Made by a program: the position numbers and the translations under genes. A stretch of 64,000 nt of DNA from Clostridiales bacterium (GTDB lineage Bacteria > Bacillota > Clostridia > Christensenellales > CAG-314), in contig JAFLVK010000001.1 of NCBI GenBank assembly GCA_022508345.1, forward strand, positions 356,371 through 420,370, given 5' to 3'. The first letter of the stretch is position 1, and each line of letters opens with the position of its first letter. Shown here piece by piece: positions 24,700-32,823 of the stretch. The notes beneath the pieces were generated by a model. It was given only the letters and a program-made list of their open reading frames with translations. It was not told where the DNA came from and did no database searches.

Positions 24700-26982
24700 T
24701 TACGCCCTCTTGCCTCTCTTGGCTTTTTTGCTGGGTTGCTCTTCTTCGCTGTGTTTAGCTTCATTTACTGCAATGGGCTCTACAACGCTGTCGTTGATGA
24801 CGGACATGTAGAACTTTTCAAGGCTTTCGCCCTGTTTTTCCATTTGGTGAACGTCGCGAACGCACTGAATTTGACCCTTGCGGATAATTGCAATCTTGTC
24901 GCAGATACGCTCAACTACGTCGATAATGTGGCTGGAGAAGAACACGATGTTGCCTGCAGCTGCATGCTCCTTCATGCATTCCTTTACCTGGAAGATACTG
25001 TTGGGGTCCAAGCCTGTCAAGGGCTCGTCCAGTATCCACACCTTGGGGTTGTGTATCAGCGCTGCCATTATCGTAACCTTTTGCTTCATACCGTGTGAAT
25101 AGGTACGGATGGGGTTGTCAATTGCGTGTTCCAGCTCGAAGCGCTTGATCATCTTGTTGAGGCGCTCGTCGCGGTCCGCCTTGCTTACCTCGTAAAGGTC
25201 GGCAATGTAGTTGATGTATTCGCGTGCGGTAAGCCTTTCGTACAGCGCGTAGTGATCGGGCACAAACCCTATTTGTCTCTTTGCCTGCACGCTTTGCGTT
25301 GCTACGTCGTAGCCGCACACTTCTATCGCGCCGTCCGTTATGGTCTGAATACCGACAATGCTCTTGATAATTGTAGATTTACCTGCGCCGTTCGGTCCAA
25401 GGAAGCCGTAGATTTCGCCACCGCAAACCTCAAGGTCTGCGTCTTTAACGGCGTAAACGTCGCTTGTGCCGTAGCGTTTGGTAAATTTATTTAGTACTAG
25501 TTTGTTTACGTTTTCCATATTCATTGGCTCCTCTATGCTACGTCCTGCCAGTTTAACTTCCATAGCAAGCTTGTCCACCTTGATTTTTTTGTTACGTTCA
25601 GCAATATCCAACCATCCCGATACTGCGTTGTAGCCCAGCTCGTATATGAACCACATGCCGAACGCAAGCAGCACATACACAAGGAAGAACAGAAATTGAT
25701 ACAGTGGATAGAATGTTAATGTCATTCCGTTCAATTCGTACGTCCACACGATATTTCGCAAGTTTTCCGCCCAGTTGCCCAGCTTGTCCGCAATGAAGTC
25801 GCTGTTGATGAAGAAGTAGTCGACGTCAGGATTGTAGTTGCTGAACCAGGGGTTAACTATTAGCATCAGCACGAAGTACACGGCAAAGCCAATCATGCTG
25901 TAGCTGAACTGCCTCCAACGCGGACGGGCGAATATTCCCAAGCCGACAATCAACAGCGGCATGAAGAACGCTTGCCAGTGATTGATGTAGAATAGCCACA
26001 GATCGTTGGACACTATCGTTGTGCTATCGCTGTAGTTGGGCATTGTCAGCGCCAAAAATGCGCCCAGTACGTTAATGAAGTAGGTGAAGTAGAAAAACCG
26101 TTTCCACTTGAACGTCAAGCACAGCGGAGTGACGTACATTGCAGTGTTGCACAGGTGCAACGGCAGGGTTGTAACCCAGCTTTCGCCCACGAAGTCGATA
26201 AATCTGTGGTGATACGAGAACATCAACAGTCCCGTCCATGCGTAGTACATCATTGCAAGACGCTTGGTCTCTATGTCCTTGTTCCTTAAAAGCACGTACA
26301 GCACAACAGGAACAACAAAGGAGGGATACAATATCAAGCGGTGCCAGAAATTCAAGTCCAAGGGGTGAAAGCTGTACTCAGGCAGCACCACTTGGAACGC
26401 GTAGCTGGGAATGGATGCAAAAACCATGCCTATAACAGCCAACGTAAACCACAGCCATTCCGTCTTGCGCAAATGAATGTCGGCGATACGGTTTACTGCA
26501 AACACTGCGCAGTAACCTAGCCCCAGGCCCGTTTCCACTGCTATTAGCGTTGCTCTTACGTTGAACGCCTCCAACCCCTCTGTACCGGTGATTGCCAAAA
26601 TGTGCGTTCCCAGCAACACGAAGTTGACAATGAACACTATCGTTGCAAAGTAGCTTACCAACGCGGGAACTGTCCTCACCTTGAAGAAGCTTGCAAGAAT
26701 CACCAACATTTCCGCAGCGTATGCCAGCCACACCTGGAACAAAGCCAGCAGTATCAGCGACTTGGACTCAAAGCCGTAGCCCGACTGCAAATGAATGATT
26801 TTTGCAATGTTGTCGCCGTCTGTTGCCAACATGTAGCGGAAGAACAGCGCCGTAGCAAGCAATAGCGATACGGTTTTGAAGAATATGTTGATTTTTGCAG
26901 GGGCGCGTTTGTGCAGCAGCAAGCCGATTGTGATAACCAGCGCAGCCACCAGCGCCGCTATTGCGTAATAAATACCAAGCAT
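24700..26982 (-). CDS. Fusion of YwaF/TMEM164-like membrane domain and ABC transporter ATPase
   Basis: Start ATG 26982 is chosen because AAAGGAG lies 5 nt upstream; 760 residues. Residues 1-440 contain about 12 membrane helices. The second half of these carries the YwaF signature TLPLHLCN (His near 276) and a following Asn/Trp-rich segment typical of that family, relatives of which (TMEM164) are acyltransferases. From ~490 to 725 is a complete ABC ATPase: Walker A GPNGAGKST (near 528), Q-loop, signature YSHGMKQK in place of LSGGQ, Walker B WILDEPLTGLD and switch His in SSHI. The C-tail is Lys-rich. Fusing a YwaF domain to an ATPase is unusual. Together with the permease it should form an exporter. 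Confidence 0.85.
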   Translation of the reverse strand: MLGIYYAIAALVAALVITIGLLLHKRAPAKINIFFKTVSLLLATALFFRYMLATDGDNIAKIIHLQSGYGFESKSLILLALFQVWLAYAAEMLVILASFFKVRTVPALVSYFATIVFIVNFVLLGTHILAITGTEGLEAFNVRATLIAVETGLGLGYCAVFAVNRIADIHLRKTEWLWFTLAVIGMVFASIPSYAFQVVLPEYSFHPLDLNFWHRLILYPSFVVPVVLYVLLRNKDIETKRLAMMYYAWTGLLMFSYHHRFIDFVGESWVTTLPLHLCNTAMYVTPLCLTFKWKRFFYFTYFINVLGAFLALTMPNYSDSTTIVSNDLWLFYINHWQAFFMPLLIVGLGIFARPRWRQFSYSMIGFAVYFVLMLIVNPWFSNYNPDVDYFFINSDFIADKLGNWAENLRNIVWTYELNGMTLTFYPLYQFLFFLVYVLLAFGMWFIYELGYNAVSGWLDIAERNKKIKVDKLAMEVKLAGRSIEEPMNMENVNKLVLNKFTKRYGTSDVYAVKDADLEVCGGEIYGFLGPNGAGKSTIIKSIVGIQTITDGAIEVCGYDVATQSVQAKRQIGFVPDHYALYERLTAREYINYIADLYEVSKADRDERLNKMIKRFELEHAIDNPIRTYSHGMKQKVTIMAALIHNPKVWILDEPLTGLDPNSIFQVKECMKEHAAAGNIVFFSSHIIDVVERICDKIAIIRKGQIQCVRDVHQMEKQGESLEKFYMSVINDSVVEPIAVNEAKHSEEEQPSKKAKRGKRA

Positions 26983-27223
26983 AGTATCTCCTTTACTTAT
27001 GTACAAGGTAGGTGCAGAATTGCATCAAAAAAATCCGCCAATCTACACTACATATAGTGTGCAAAAAACGGATTTACTTTCATTAACCGAAACTGCGTTT
27101 TTTCGCCGATTTTCGCAAAGGACGGCAACGGATACTTTGCCTGCAATATCCGCTGTTACCCAGCAGATTAAAATGCGCGACAAAACAAACCGTCTTACGC
27201 GGTTAGGGTTAGGTATTCAGTTG

Positions 27224-27691
27224 TTAAGATAAAAAGCAGACCTTTTGTCTGTAGGAAACAGCAACCTCACCGGCTTCAGTGTTGAATACTCTTCTGATAT
27301 GTGTGTGCTTTTCCTTTTCTAATTCGACGTTTTGGGTTGTTCTGCAAAGCAGATTTAAAATTACCAGCTCAAGCAGGCACGCACAGAAAAACGTAACTGC
27401 CAGCATCAAGCTGAAGGATTGGTGATATAAAAAGCCGGTTACAGCGGACAGCGCACTTTGACTGAACAAAATTTCCGCACTTTGCTGAACCAAATGAAGC
27501 AGCTTGACAAACGTGAGATTTACGTGCTGAACAAGGCTGCTAAGTAGGATATTGATTAGCACAAACAAAAAGAACGTAACAAAAAGGCGGACAACCGCAT
27601 GTAGCAAATTGCCGATTCTTCTTACGTTACATTCCAATCTTACCTGTTGCTCGTTTTCGATAATACGAGAACCGTAATTAAAGCTGTGCAT
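27224..27691 (-). CDS. Membrane protein of unknown function
   Basis: 155 residues from ATG 27691 (TTG 27715 is also open). Two strong hydrophobic segments (about 30-52 and 90-120) are joined by a loop rich in Leu and Gln. No family recognised. A good promoter lies upstream. The 241 bp between it and the YwaF fusion (26983-27223) contain only an ACACTACATATAGTGT palindrome (near 27044) and no gene. Confidence 0.5.
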   Translation of the reverse strand: MHSFNYGSRIIENEQQVRLECNVRRIGNLLHAVVRLFVTFFLFVLINILLSSLVQHVNLTFVKLLHLVQQSAEILFSQSALSAVTGFLYHQSFSLMLAVTFFCACLLELVILNLLCRTTQNVELEKEKHTHIRRVFNTEAGEVAVSYRQKVCFLS

Positions 27692-27757
27692 CTTACCCAC
27701 CGTTCCAGTAATCAACTGTTAAAATAAAGCAAGTATTTTTCACTTATGCAATATAAA

Positions 27758-27785
27758 ATTATAATCAATCTGTGAAGATTGTCAA
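27758..27785 (-). promoter_or_regulatory. Promoter of the 27224-27691 gene
   Basis: On the minus strand TTGACA (27780-27785), 16 nt, TATAAT (27758-27763): full consensus hexamers. Confidence 0.75.
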
Positions 27786-27833
27786 CGATTTTTTATATAT
27801 TTTTTGTTTTTGGCGGGATGCAGCCACACTAAA

Positions 27834-28724
27834 CTAAAACACGTCCTCAATTCCCGCGGTTTCAATGCCCTTGCGGTCGCGGACAATGGTGTTTAGCAAC
27901 TTGCGCGGAAGGTCGAGGTTTTGCTGCACTATTACAGACAGCTGGTCGTAGGGAAATGGGTGCTCGAAGCTGTCCGAACCCACCTCGATTGTGTAAGCGG
28001 GGATACGCAGCTTGTCTACGCACCAGTCCTTGAATCCGCCCACACTGCCGGAAAGTGTCACAAGCTTGTAGCCGGTGTACTTGGCAATGGCTTCGGCGTA
28101 GCGTTTGTCGCGGTAACGTCGGTGCGATGCCTGTCCGAACTCCCAGTAGATTTCCTCCCCCTTGCAGTGATAGGACAAGGTAACCACAGGCTTTACGCGC
28201 TCGGTAAATTCCGCCAATGCACGCGTTTCCGCAGCGGAAAAGGGCGCCTTTCCAACGTAGTTTTGCGCCGACTTGAAGTAGCCGTTTTGTGCCCCCTCGC
28301 CCCAGCGCGCGTCGAAGTTGACGTTTAAATCTACGCCGTCGGCATTGGCTTTCCACAGCGTAAAGTCGCTACCGCCGTTTATCTTTAACAGGTTGCTCTT
28401 GCGCTGCTTATCCCTTACCCAGCCTACGCCCTCCTGACAAAGACGTACGCCGTCGGGGTTGGTCATGGGGACAAAATATATGCCGCCGTCTAGCGGCAAA
28501 TGCGAGTTTTTCACAAGATGCTTAGCCAAACACACCACAAGTAACGCCGTGATGTGCTCACGCGCGTGCATTGCACCCTGCACTATCATGTAATTACCGT
28601 TTTTCTTCCCCACGAATACATAGGGAATGTGTTGCTTTAGCTCACTTTCGCCAACAATGCCCGTTTCTACGCCGTATTGGCAAAATTTTTCCATTTCGTC
28701 TAACAAATCACTGTAACGAAACAA
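27834..28724 (-). CDS. M14 family zinc peptidase, gamma-D-glutamyl-diaminopimelate peptidase-like
   Basis: 296 residues. GAMHAREH gives the zinc ligands H53 and E56, MTNPDGV the substrate-carboxylate region, SYHCKGEEIYW the third zinc His and YTIEVG the catalytic Glu. The layout matches bacterial cytosolic or secreted M14 enzymes such as endopeptidase I, which cut gamma-D-Glu-meso-DAP bonds in peptidoglycan; no signal peptide is seen. The TTG start has AAAGGAG at 7 nt. It may recycle wall peptides or act in the spore. Confidence 0.85.
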   Translation of the reverse strand: MFRYSDLLDEMEKFCQYGVETGIVGESELKQHIPYVFVGKKNGNYMIVQGAMHAREHITALLVVCLAKHLVKNSHLPLDGGIYFVPMTNPDGVRLCQEGVGWVRDKQRKSNLLKINGGSDFTLWKANADGVDLNVNFDARWGEGAQNGYFKSAQNYVGKAPFSAAETRALAEFTERVKPVVTLSYHCKGEEIYWEFGQASHRRYRDKRYAEAIAKYTGYKLVTLSGSVGGFKDWCVDKLRIPAYTIEVGSDSFEHPFPYDQLSVIVQQNLDLPRKLLNTIVRDRKGIETAGIEDVF

Positions 28725-28874
28725 CCCACGACTCCTTTTTGCGCTCTTTTAATATATGTCGAAATTGTCGAAAAAGTACATCTCGCCGACGGGGCAATTA
28801 GCAAGATGCGCGGTGCAAATATACTTTTTTGTGCAAATTGAATCAATAGATATTGGAAATATGCGCGAAAAATA

Positions 28875-28903
28875 TTGATAAATACAAAATTTTGTTATAT
28901 AAT
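28875..28903 (+). promoter_or_regulatory. Promoter of the 28949 gene
   Basis: TTGATA (28875-28880), 17 nt, TATAAT (28898-28903). The ~40-nt leader contains AAGGAG 8 nt before the ATG. Confidence 0.75.
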
Positions 28904-28948
28904 TATATATAGAAACTTAAAACAACTTGAAATATAAGGAGAATTGTT

Positions 28949-29248
28949 ATGACTAAATACGAAAAAGACGAAATAAGACAATTGCCCAACAAATACAAAC
29001 CTATTGGCGCTTGGGGATACTTTGGATACAACATTTTGTTCAGCATTCCTGTTATCGGACTCATCTGCCTGATTGTATTTGCTTGCAGCAACTCCAACAT
29101 CAACAGACGTAGCTATGCAAGAAGCTTTTTCTGCGTGCTGATACTGGCATTGATTGTTGTGGGCATTTTGTTTGCTGTGGGCATGGGTAGCGGTATGTTC
29201 GCTGCTTTGCTGGAAGCGTTGCAAAGCGCTGGCGGACCCAACGGCTAA
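28949..29248 (+). CDS. Small two-helix membrane protein
   Basis: 99 residues. The segment PIGAWGYFGYNILFSIPVIG, followed by CSNSNINRRSYARSFFC, is a recurrent small-protein motif in gut Clostridia (known from general familiarity, role unproved). Two membrane helices at about 27-45 and 60-85; the C-terminus is Gly-rich. It is monocistronic with a strong promoter and terminator. Confidence 0.75.
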   Translation: MTKYEKDEIRQLPNKYKPIGAWGYFGYNILFSIPVIGLICLIVFACSNSNINRRSYARSFFCVLILALIVVGILFAVGMGSGMFAALLEALQSAGGPNG

Positions 29249-29289
29249 GCTGTGTAACACTTAAACTACAACCATTAAGATTTTAATTG

Positions 29290-29319
29290 AAAAAACGCCG
29301 ATATTTCGGCGTTTTTTTT
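29290..29319. terminator. Bidirectional terminator, tail to tail with tilS
   Basis: AAAAAACGCCGA, a TATT loop and TCGGCGTTTTTTTT form the hairpin; it serves the + membrane protein and the minus-strand tilS. Confidence 0.9.
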
Positions 29320-29321
29320 GT

Positions 29322-30593
29322 TTACATTTTTTCCTGCTTCAATTTGATGTAATAGCTTTGCGCCCCCTGCTCCACCTTTACACTGTCGGAAATTTCCACC
29401 CCGCAAATCACAAGTATGTCGCTGCCGTCGGCAACAAGCAACAGTCTATCCCGTTCACGTTGGGGTATTTTTTTGTCGATAAGGTACTGTTTTAGCGTTT
29501 TTGTGCCTCCACCGAACTTGGTAAAGCTGTCCCCTGCCTGTCGCGTACGGAACACTGCCGTTGGGGGAATTTTGCTGACGTCTACACGCAAACTTCCATT
29601 CAAGGGCTGCTCGGATACTTCCACCGCTCCCAGTGGCGTTTTGCTGATGCCAAGACGGAAAGGCACTTCGAACTTGTCCAATGGCAAGTCGCTAAGCCTC
29701 AGTATTGACACAAAGTCGTAGTCGTTGATTGCAACGTAATCAAAGGGCAAATTGAGGCGTTTTCCGCCAACATTATTTGCAATTGACACAATGGCGTCGA
29801 AATGCGCCTTTTCCATGTCGTAAAACACGCCCAGCCTGTTGAAAACCTTGCTCAGTACCCTGTACGCAATGGGTGAGGGTTGCAGCAGCAAATTTTTGGG
29901 AACGCGGGTGACACTGCCGTCAAACACAACGGTTGTAATGTCCGCAAGACTGTCCAAGTACTCGTCATCTTGCAATATGTTTTCCGCAAAACGCAGGATA
30001 TTTTGTTGTGCCGACGTATTTAACTCGCCAAGCAACGGCAAAACCCTGTGTCGGATAAAGTTGCGCGTGTACTTGGTGTCGTCGTTGGTGCTGTCCTGTA
30101 CAAAGGGCACGCCGTTATCCCGTGCGTACTGTTCGATTTCCTCTCGCGTAAGCTCCAGTAGCGGACGGAAGTATTTGCCGTTGGTACGCTTTATGCCCGT
30201 TGCGCCCTTTGCTCCGCTACCGCGCAAAATGTGCATAAGCACCGTTTCCGCATTGTCGTTGGCGTTGTGTGCAAGGCAAACGCAGTCGCATTCAAGGGCA
30301 TCAAGCACTTGGTAACGCAGTATGCGCGCACCCGTTTCCACGGATAGCCTGTGCTGTGCGCAGTAGCCTGGCACGTCCACCGAAACCACACGGCACTCAA
30401 CACCAAGCTGGGCACAGTAGTCGGCAACAAAGCTGCAATCGCTTGCCGCTTCCTTGCGTATGCCGTGATTGATTGTTACAACATAAAAATTCGGGCGTGG
30501 CGAAAGTGTTGCGAATTTGTGCAGCATTACCATGCTGTCCACACCGCCGGACACCGCCAACGCGTATTTAAGTTGTAAATCTAAATACTTCAT
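29322..30593 (-). CDS. tilS: tRNA(Ile)-lysidine synthase
   Basis: 423 residues. AVSGGVDSMVM (S15-S20) is the PP-loop ATP site. LAHNANDNAETVLM and the later GATGIKRTNGKYFRPLL match TilS, and the C-terminal third is the TilS substrate-binding domain (FTKFGGGTKTLKQYLIDKKI). It makes lysidine at C34 of tRNA-Ile(CAU), changing codon recognition to AUA, and is essential in most bacteria. It ends next to the shared terminator. Confidence 0.95.
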   Translation of the reverse strand: MKYLDLQLKYALAVSGGVDSMVMLHKFATLSPRPNFYVVTINHGIRKEAASDCSFVADYCAQLGVECRVVSVDVPGYCAQHRLSVETGARILRYQVLDALECDCVCLAHNANDNAETVLMHILRGSGAKGATGIKRTNGKYFRPLLELTREEIEQYARDNGVPFVQDSTNDDTKYTRNFIRHRVLPLLGELNTSAQQNILRFAENILQDDEYLDSLADITTVVFDGSVTRVPKNLLLQPSPIAYRVLSKVFNRLGVFYDMEKAHFDAIVSIANNVGGKRLNLPFDYVAINDYDFVSILRLSDLPLDKFEVPFRLGISKTPLGAVEVSEQPLNGSLRVDVSKIPPTAVFRTRQAGDSFTKFGGGTKTLKQYLIDKKIPQRERDRLLLVADGSDILVICGVEISDSVKVEQGAQSYYIKLKQEKM

Positions 30594-30657
30594 TGTTGTT
30601 CACAGTTCCTCAAAAATAACAGATTATCTAAATAAATTTTAGCTACCGCATTAAAAG

Positions 30658-30706
30658 AGGCGAGTGTGTTGCGCTACAAAACAATCTGCAACAAGTACGA
30701 GCCTTT
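30658..30706 (-). terminator. Long imperfect hairpin after rsmA
   Basis: AGGCGAGTGTGTTGC and GCAACAAGTACGAGCCT form an interrupted stem; on the minus strand CTTTT follows. It lies 3 nt after the rsmA stop. It lacks the conserved apex of element PE. Confidence 0.5.
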
Positions 30707-30708
30707 CT

Positions 30709-31542
30709 TTATTTCAGTTGCAATCTTTCAATAGTTTGATACAAGTTTACGAACTGCTCGACGGACAGTTCCTCACCGCGACAGCCAACGGGCAGGTTGC
30801 AGGCTACAAGTAAATCTTGCGCTTGCTCCTTGCTGATTGCAAATCCGACGGAAAGGTTGTTGACAAGAGTTTTTCTGCGCATAGCAAATGACACACGCAC
30901 AACCTTGCGGAACAGCGCCGCATTGGGTATATTGAATTTGCTACGGTTAAAGGTGATACGCACCACCGCGCTATCCACGTTCGGTTGCGGATAGAACAGG
31001 TCTCGCGTTAGTATCCTGGTGATTTCCACATCTGCAACGGCGTTGACTGCAACGGTAATTGCACCGTAGTCCTTAGTAGCGGGCTTTGCCGCAAGGCGCT
31101 CGGCAACTTCCTTTTGAATGGTCAACGTCAGCGAAGTGACATTTGTCGCCTCTTCCACAAATCGCATAATTAGCGGTGACGTGAGGTAGTAGGGAATGTT
31201 AGCAACAACGCGGTAAGCCCCACCGCACAGTGATTCAAGCTCAGGCATTTTGTAGCGCATCACGTCTGCCATTACTACCTTGACGTTTTTGCAATCGGCA
31301 AGTGTGATGTCCAGCACCTTTTGGAGGTTTCTGTCAATTTCAAAGGCTATCACACTGTCGGCGTGCTTGCTGAGCACGCGCGTGAGCGTTCCTGCGCCTG
31401 CACCGATTTCCAGCACTGTACCGCCGTCGATTTGGGCGTCGTTGCATATGTTATTTAACAGGTTTTCGTCCGTAAGGAAGTTTTGTCCAAACTGTTTGTT
31501 AAACCGAAACCCCATATCCCGTAATATTTGCTTGATGTCCAT
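30709..31542 (-). CDS. rsmA: 16S rRNA dimethyladenosine transferase RsmA (KsgA)
   Basis: Start ATG 31542 gives 277 residues, normal for the family; the longer frame upstream has no family match. FGQNFLTDENLL opens the protein, VLEIGAGAGTLT is the SAM-binding motif I and VVANIPYYLTSPL the NIPY catalytic motif. It dimethylates A1518/A1519 of 16S rRNA. The promoter position predicts a leaderless message. Confidence 0.97.
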   Translation of the reverse strand: MDIKQILRDMGFRFNKQFGQNFLTDENLLNNICNDAQIDGGTVLEIGAGAGTLTRVLSKHADSVIAFEIDRNLQKVLDITLADCKNVKVVMADVMRYKMPELESLCGGAYRVVANIPYYLTSPLIMRFVEEATNVTSLTLTIQKEVAERLAAKPATKDYGAITVAVNAVADVEITRILTRDLFYPQPNVDSAVVRITFNRSKFNIPNAALFRKVVRVSFAMRRKTLVNNLSVGFAISKEQAQDLLVACNLPVGCRGEELSVEQFVNLYQTIERLQLK

Positions 31543-31548
31543 AGTGTA

Positions 31549-31577
31549 ATTATATCGTAATTGGAATTGAAAATCAA
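31549..31577 (-). promoter_or_regulatory. Promoter giving a leaderless rsmA message
   Basis: On the minus strand TTGATT (31572-31577), 17 nt, TATAAT (31549-31554), then six bases and the ATG. The expected start of transcription is the A of the start codon, and no Shine-Dalgarno is present. Confidence 0.65.
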
Positions 31578-31608
31578 CATTTTGTAAGTTAAGTAAACAA
31601 TTATTGCC

Positions 31609-31642
31609 AAAACAAAAACCCCACCTTGTAACTAAGGCGGGA
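31609..31642 (-). terminator. Terminator of the rpsF-ssb-rpsR operon
   Basis: On the minus strand CCCGCCTT, a 6-nt loop and AAGGTGGGG are followed by TTTTTGTTTT. Confidence 0.85.
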
Positions 31643-31670
31643 TTTTGTAATTTCAATGTGTGTTGCTAAA

Positions 31671-31916
31671 TTAGTCTGCAACGTAGGGAATCAAAGCCAT
31701 TTGACGTGCGCGCTTGATTGCTACTGCAAGCTCTCTTTGGTGGCGAGCGCATACTCCCGTCATACGGCGAGGAAGAATTTTGCCACTTTCTGCCATGTAC
31801 TTGCGAAGCTTAGCAACGTCCTTGTAATCGATGTACTCGGACTTTTCTACGCAAAAGTTGCAAACCTTGCGGCGTGCAGGACTTCTCATCGGTCTTTTTA
31901 CTTCTTTATTTTCCAT
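31671..31916 (-). CDS. rpsR: 30S ribosomal protein S18
   Basis: 81 residues from ATG 31916, with AAAGGAG about 12 nt upstream. [16 protein letters not shown] contains the zinc-type CxxC at the N-terminus, and [16 protein letters not shown] is the S18 rRNA-binding core. Third gene of the conserved rpsF-ssb-rpsR operon. Confidence 0.97.
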   Translation of the reverse strand: MENKEVKRPMRSPARRKVCNFCVEKSEYIDYKDVAKLRKYMAESGKILPRRMTGVCARHQRELAVAIKRARQMALIPYVAD

Positions 31917-32003
31917 TGTTGTTATTAAACTCCTTTTATTTGTTAGCAAAGCTATTTGCAGGCGTAAACGTAGTTCGTATCAGACGAAGAATACACTTGC
32001 AAA

Positions 32004-32405
32004 TTAGAAAGGCATATCGTCGTCGTCAACTTCCTTCAACTCGTCAATTGCCTCGTCACGTGCTACCTGTTCGCCCTGTCCCTGTTGAGCGCCACCGTTA
32101 GCGCGGGTCAGGAACTCTACTTGGTCGGCCCTTACGTCGAATGTTTGACGTCTTACGCCGTCGCGCTCGTAGCTACCCGTTTGGATACTGCCGAACACTG
32201 CAACCTGGCTACCCTTTGCAAGATACTTGACGCAGTTTTGCGCAAGCTCGTTCCAAGTGATGATGTTGATGAAGTCTACGCTGTTTTCTCTGTCGCGGCT
32301 GAAACGGTCTACTGCAATTGAGAAACGGCAGTAGGAACGTCCCGAGTCAAGAGTCGACGCCTGAGGATCGCGTGTTAATCTACCAATCAAAAATACTTTG
32401 TTCAT
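32004..32405 (-). CDS. ssb: Single-stranded DNA-binding protein
   Basis: 133 residues. The OB-fold opens MNKVFLIGRLTRDP, with FSIAVDR and FINIITWNELAQN. The Gln/Gly-rich linker is short and the acidic C-terminal tip DDDDMPF is the protein-interaction motif. Shorter than Bacillus SSB (172), as in many Clostridia. Between rpsF and rpsR. Confidence 0.97.
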   Translation of the reverse strand: MNKVFLIGRLTRDPQASTLDSGRSYCRFSIAVDRFSRDRENSVDFINIITWNELAQNCVKYLAKGSQVAVFGSIQTGSYERDGVRRQTFDVRADQVEFLTRANGGAQQGQGEQVARDEAIDELKEVDDDDMPF

Positions 32406-32419
32406 ATTTTCTCCTTTGT

Positions 32420-32701
32420 TTATCTCTTGACAATCATGAAACGAACAACAGCGTCAGTGATGCGCATTACGCGTTCCAATTCGTCGGGAAGAGTTGCAGG
32501 CGCGGTGAAGTTTACCAGAACGTAGTAACCTTCGTTTTTGTAGTTGATGGGATAAGCAAGACGTCTTGTTCCCCACTTGTCTACGTTGTCAACCGTACCG
32601 CCGTTAGCCGTAACAACTGCGTTGAGCTTTTCGATAACTGCTTCTTTAGCTTCGTCAGCCAGTTCGTTGTTAAGGATATACAACAATTCGTAACTGTTCA
32701 T
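32420..32701 (-). CDS. rpsF: 30S ribosomal protein S6
   Basis: 93 residues beginning MNSYELLYILNNELADE, with GTRRLAYPINYKNEGYYVLV as the S18-contacting strand pair. GGAGG precedes the ATG. First gene of its operon. Confidence 0.97.
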   Translation of the reverse strand: MNSYELLYILNNELADEAKEAVIEKLNAVVTANGGTVDNVDKWGTRRLAYPINYKNEGYYVLVNFTAPATLPDELERVMRITDAVVRFMIVKR

Positions 32702-32712
32702 AATACTTTTAC

Positions 32713-32808
32713 CTCCTTGTGGTCTATGTGGCCGCGGTTAGTACCCCGCAGCAAGGTGCGCCCTAGTTGGGCAACATATATTATATAGTATAATTTCGAA
32801 TATTGCAA
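32713..32808 (-). promoter_or_regulatory. rpsF promoter and candidate S6:S18 autoregulatory leader
   Basis: On the minus strand TTGCAA (32803-32808), 17 nt, TATAAT (32780-32785). The ~75-nt leader has a GCCC/GGGC hairpin (32758-32771) and then GCGG-loop-CCGC followed by GCCAC. Many bacteria have a leader bound by the S6:S18 complex through a bulged CCG; the GC-rich stem here could be that element but I cannot confirm the fold. Confidence 0.55.
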
Positions 32809-32823
32809 GCGTTTTTTTAAGTG

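Noticed and set aside
26983-27223. A regulatory RNA upstream of the YwaF-ABC cluster
   Set aside because: Only one short palindrome (ACACTACATATAGTGT) and scattered A+T tracts are seen; no consistent fold or promoter pair was found.
30658-30706. A fourth copy of the palindromic element after rsmA
   Set aside because: It is an imperfect hairpin of similar look and follows a minus-strand gene, but it lacks the AGGAG/TGACTGAG apex and the stop codon is not inside the arm.
31543-31656. N-terminal extension of RsmA by 38 residues
   Set aside because: The extension reads through the promoter, has no family similarity, and the family starts at MDIKQILRDMG.
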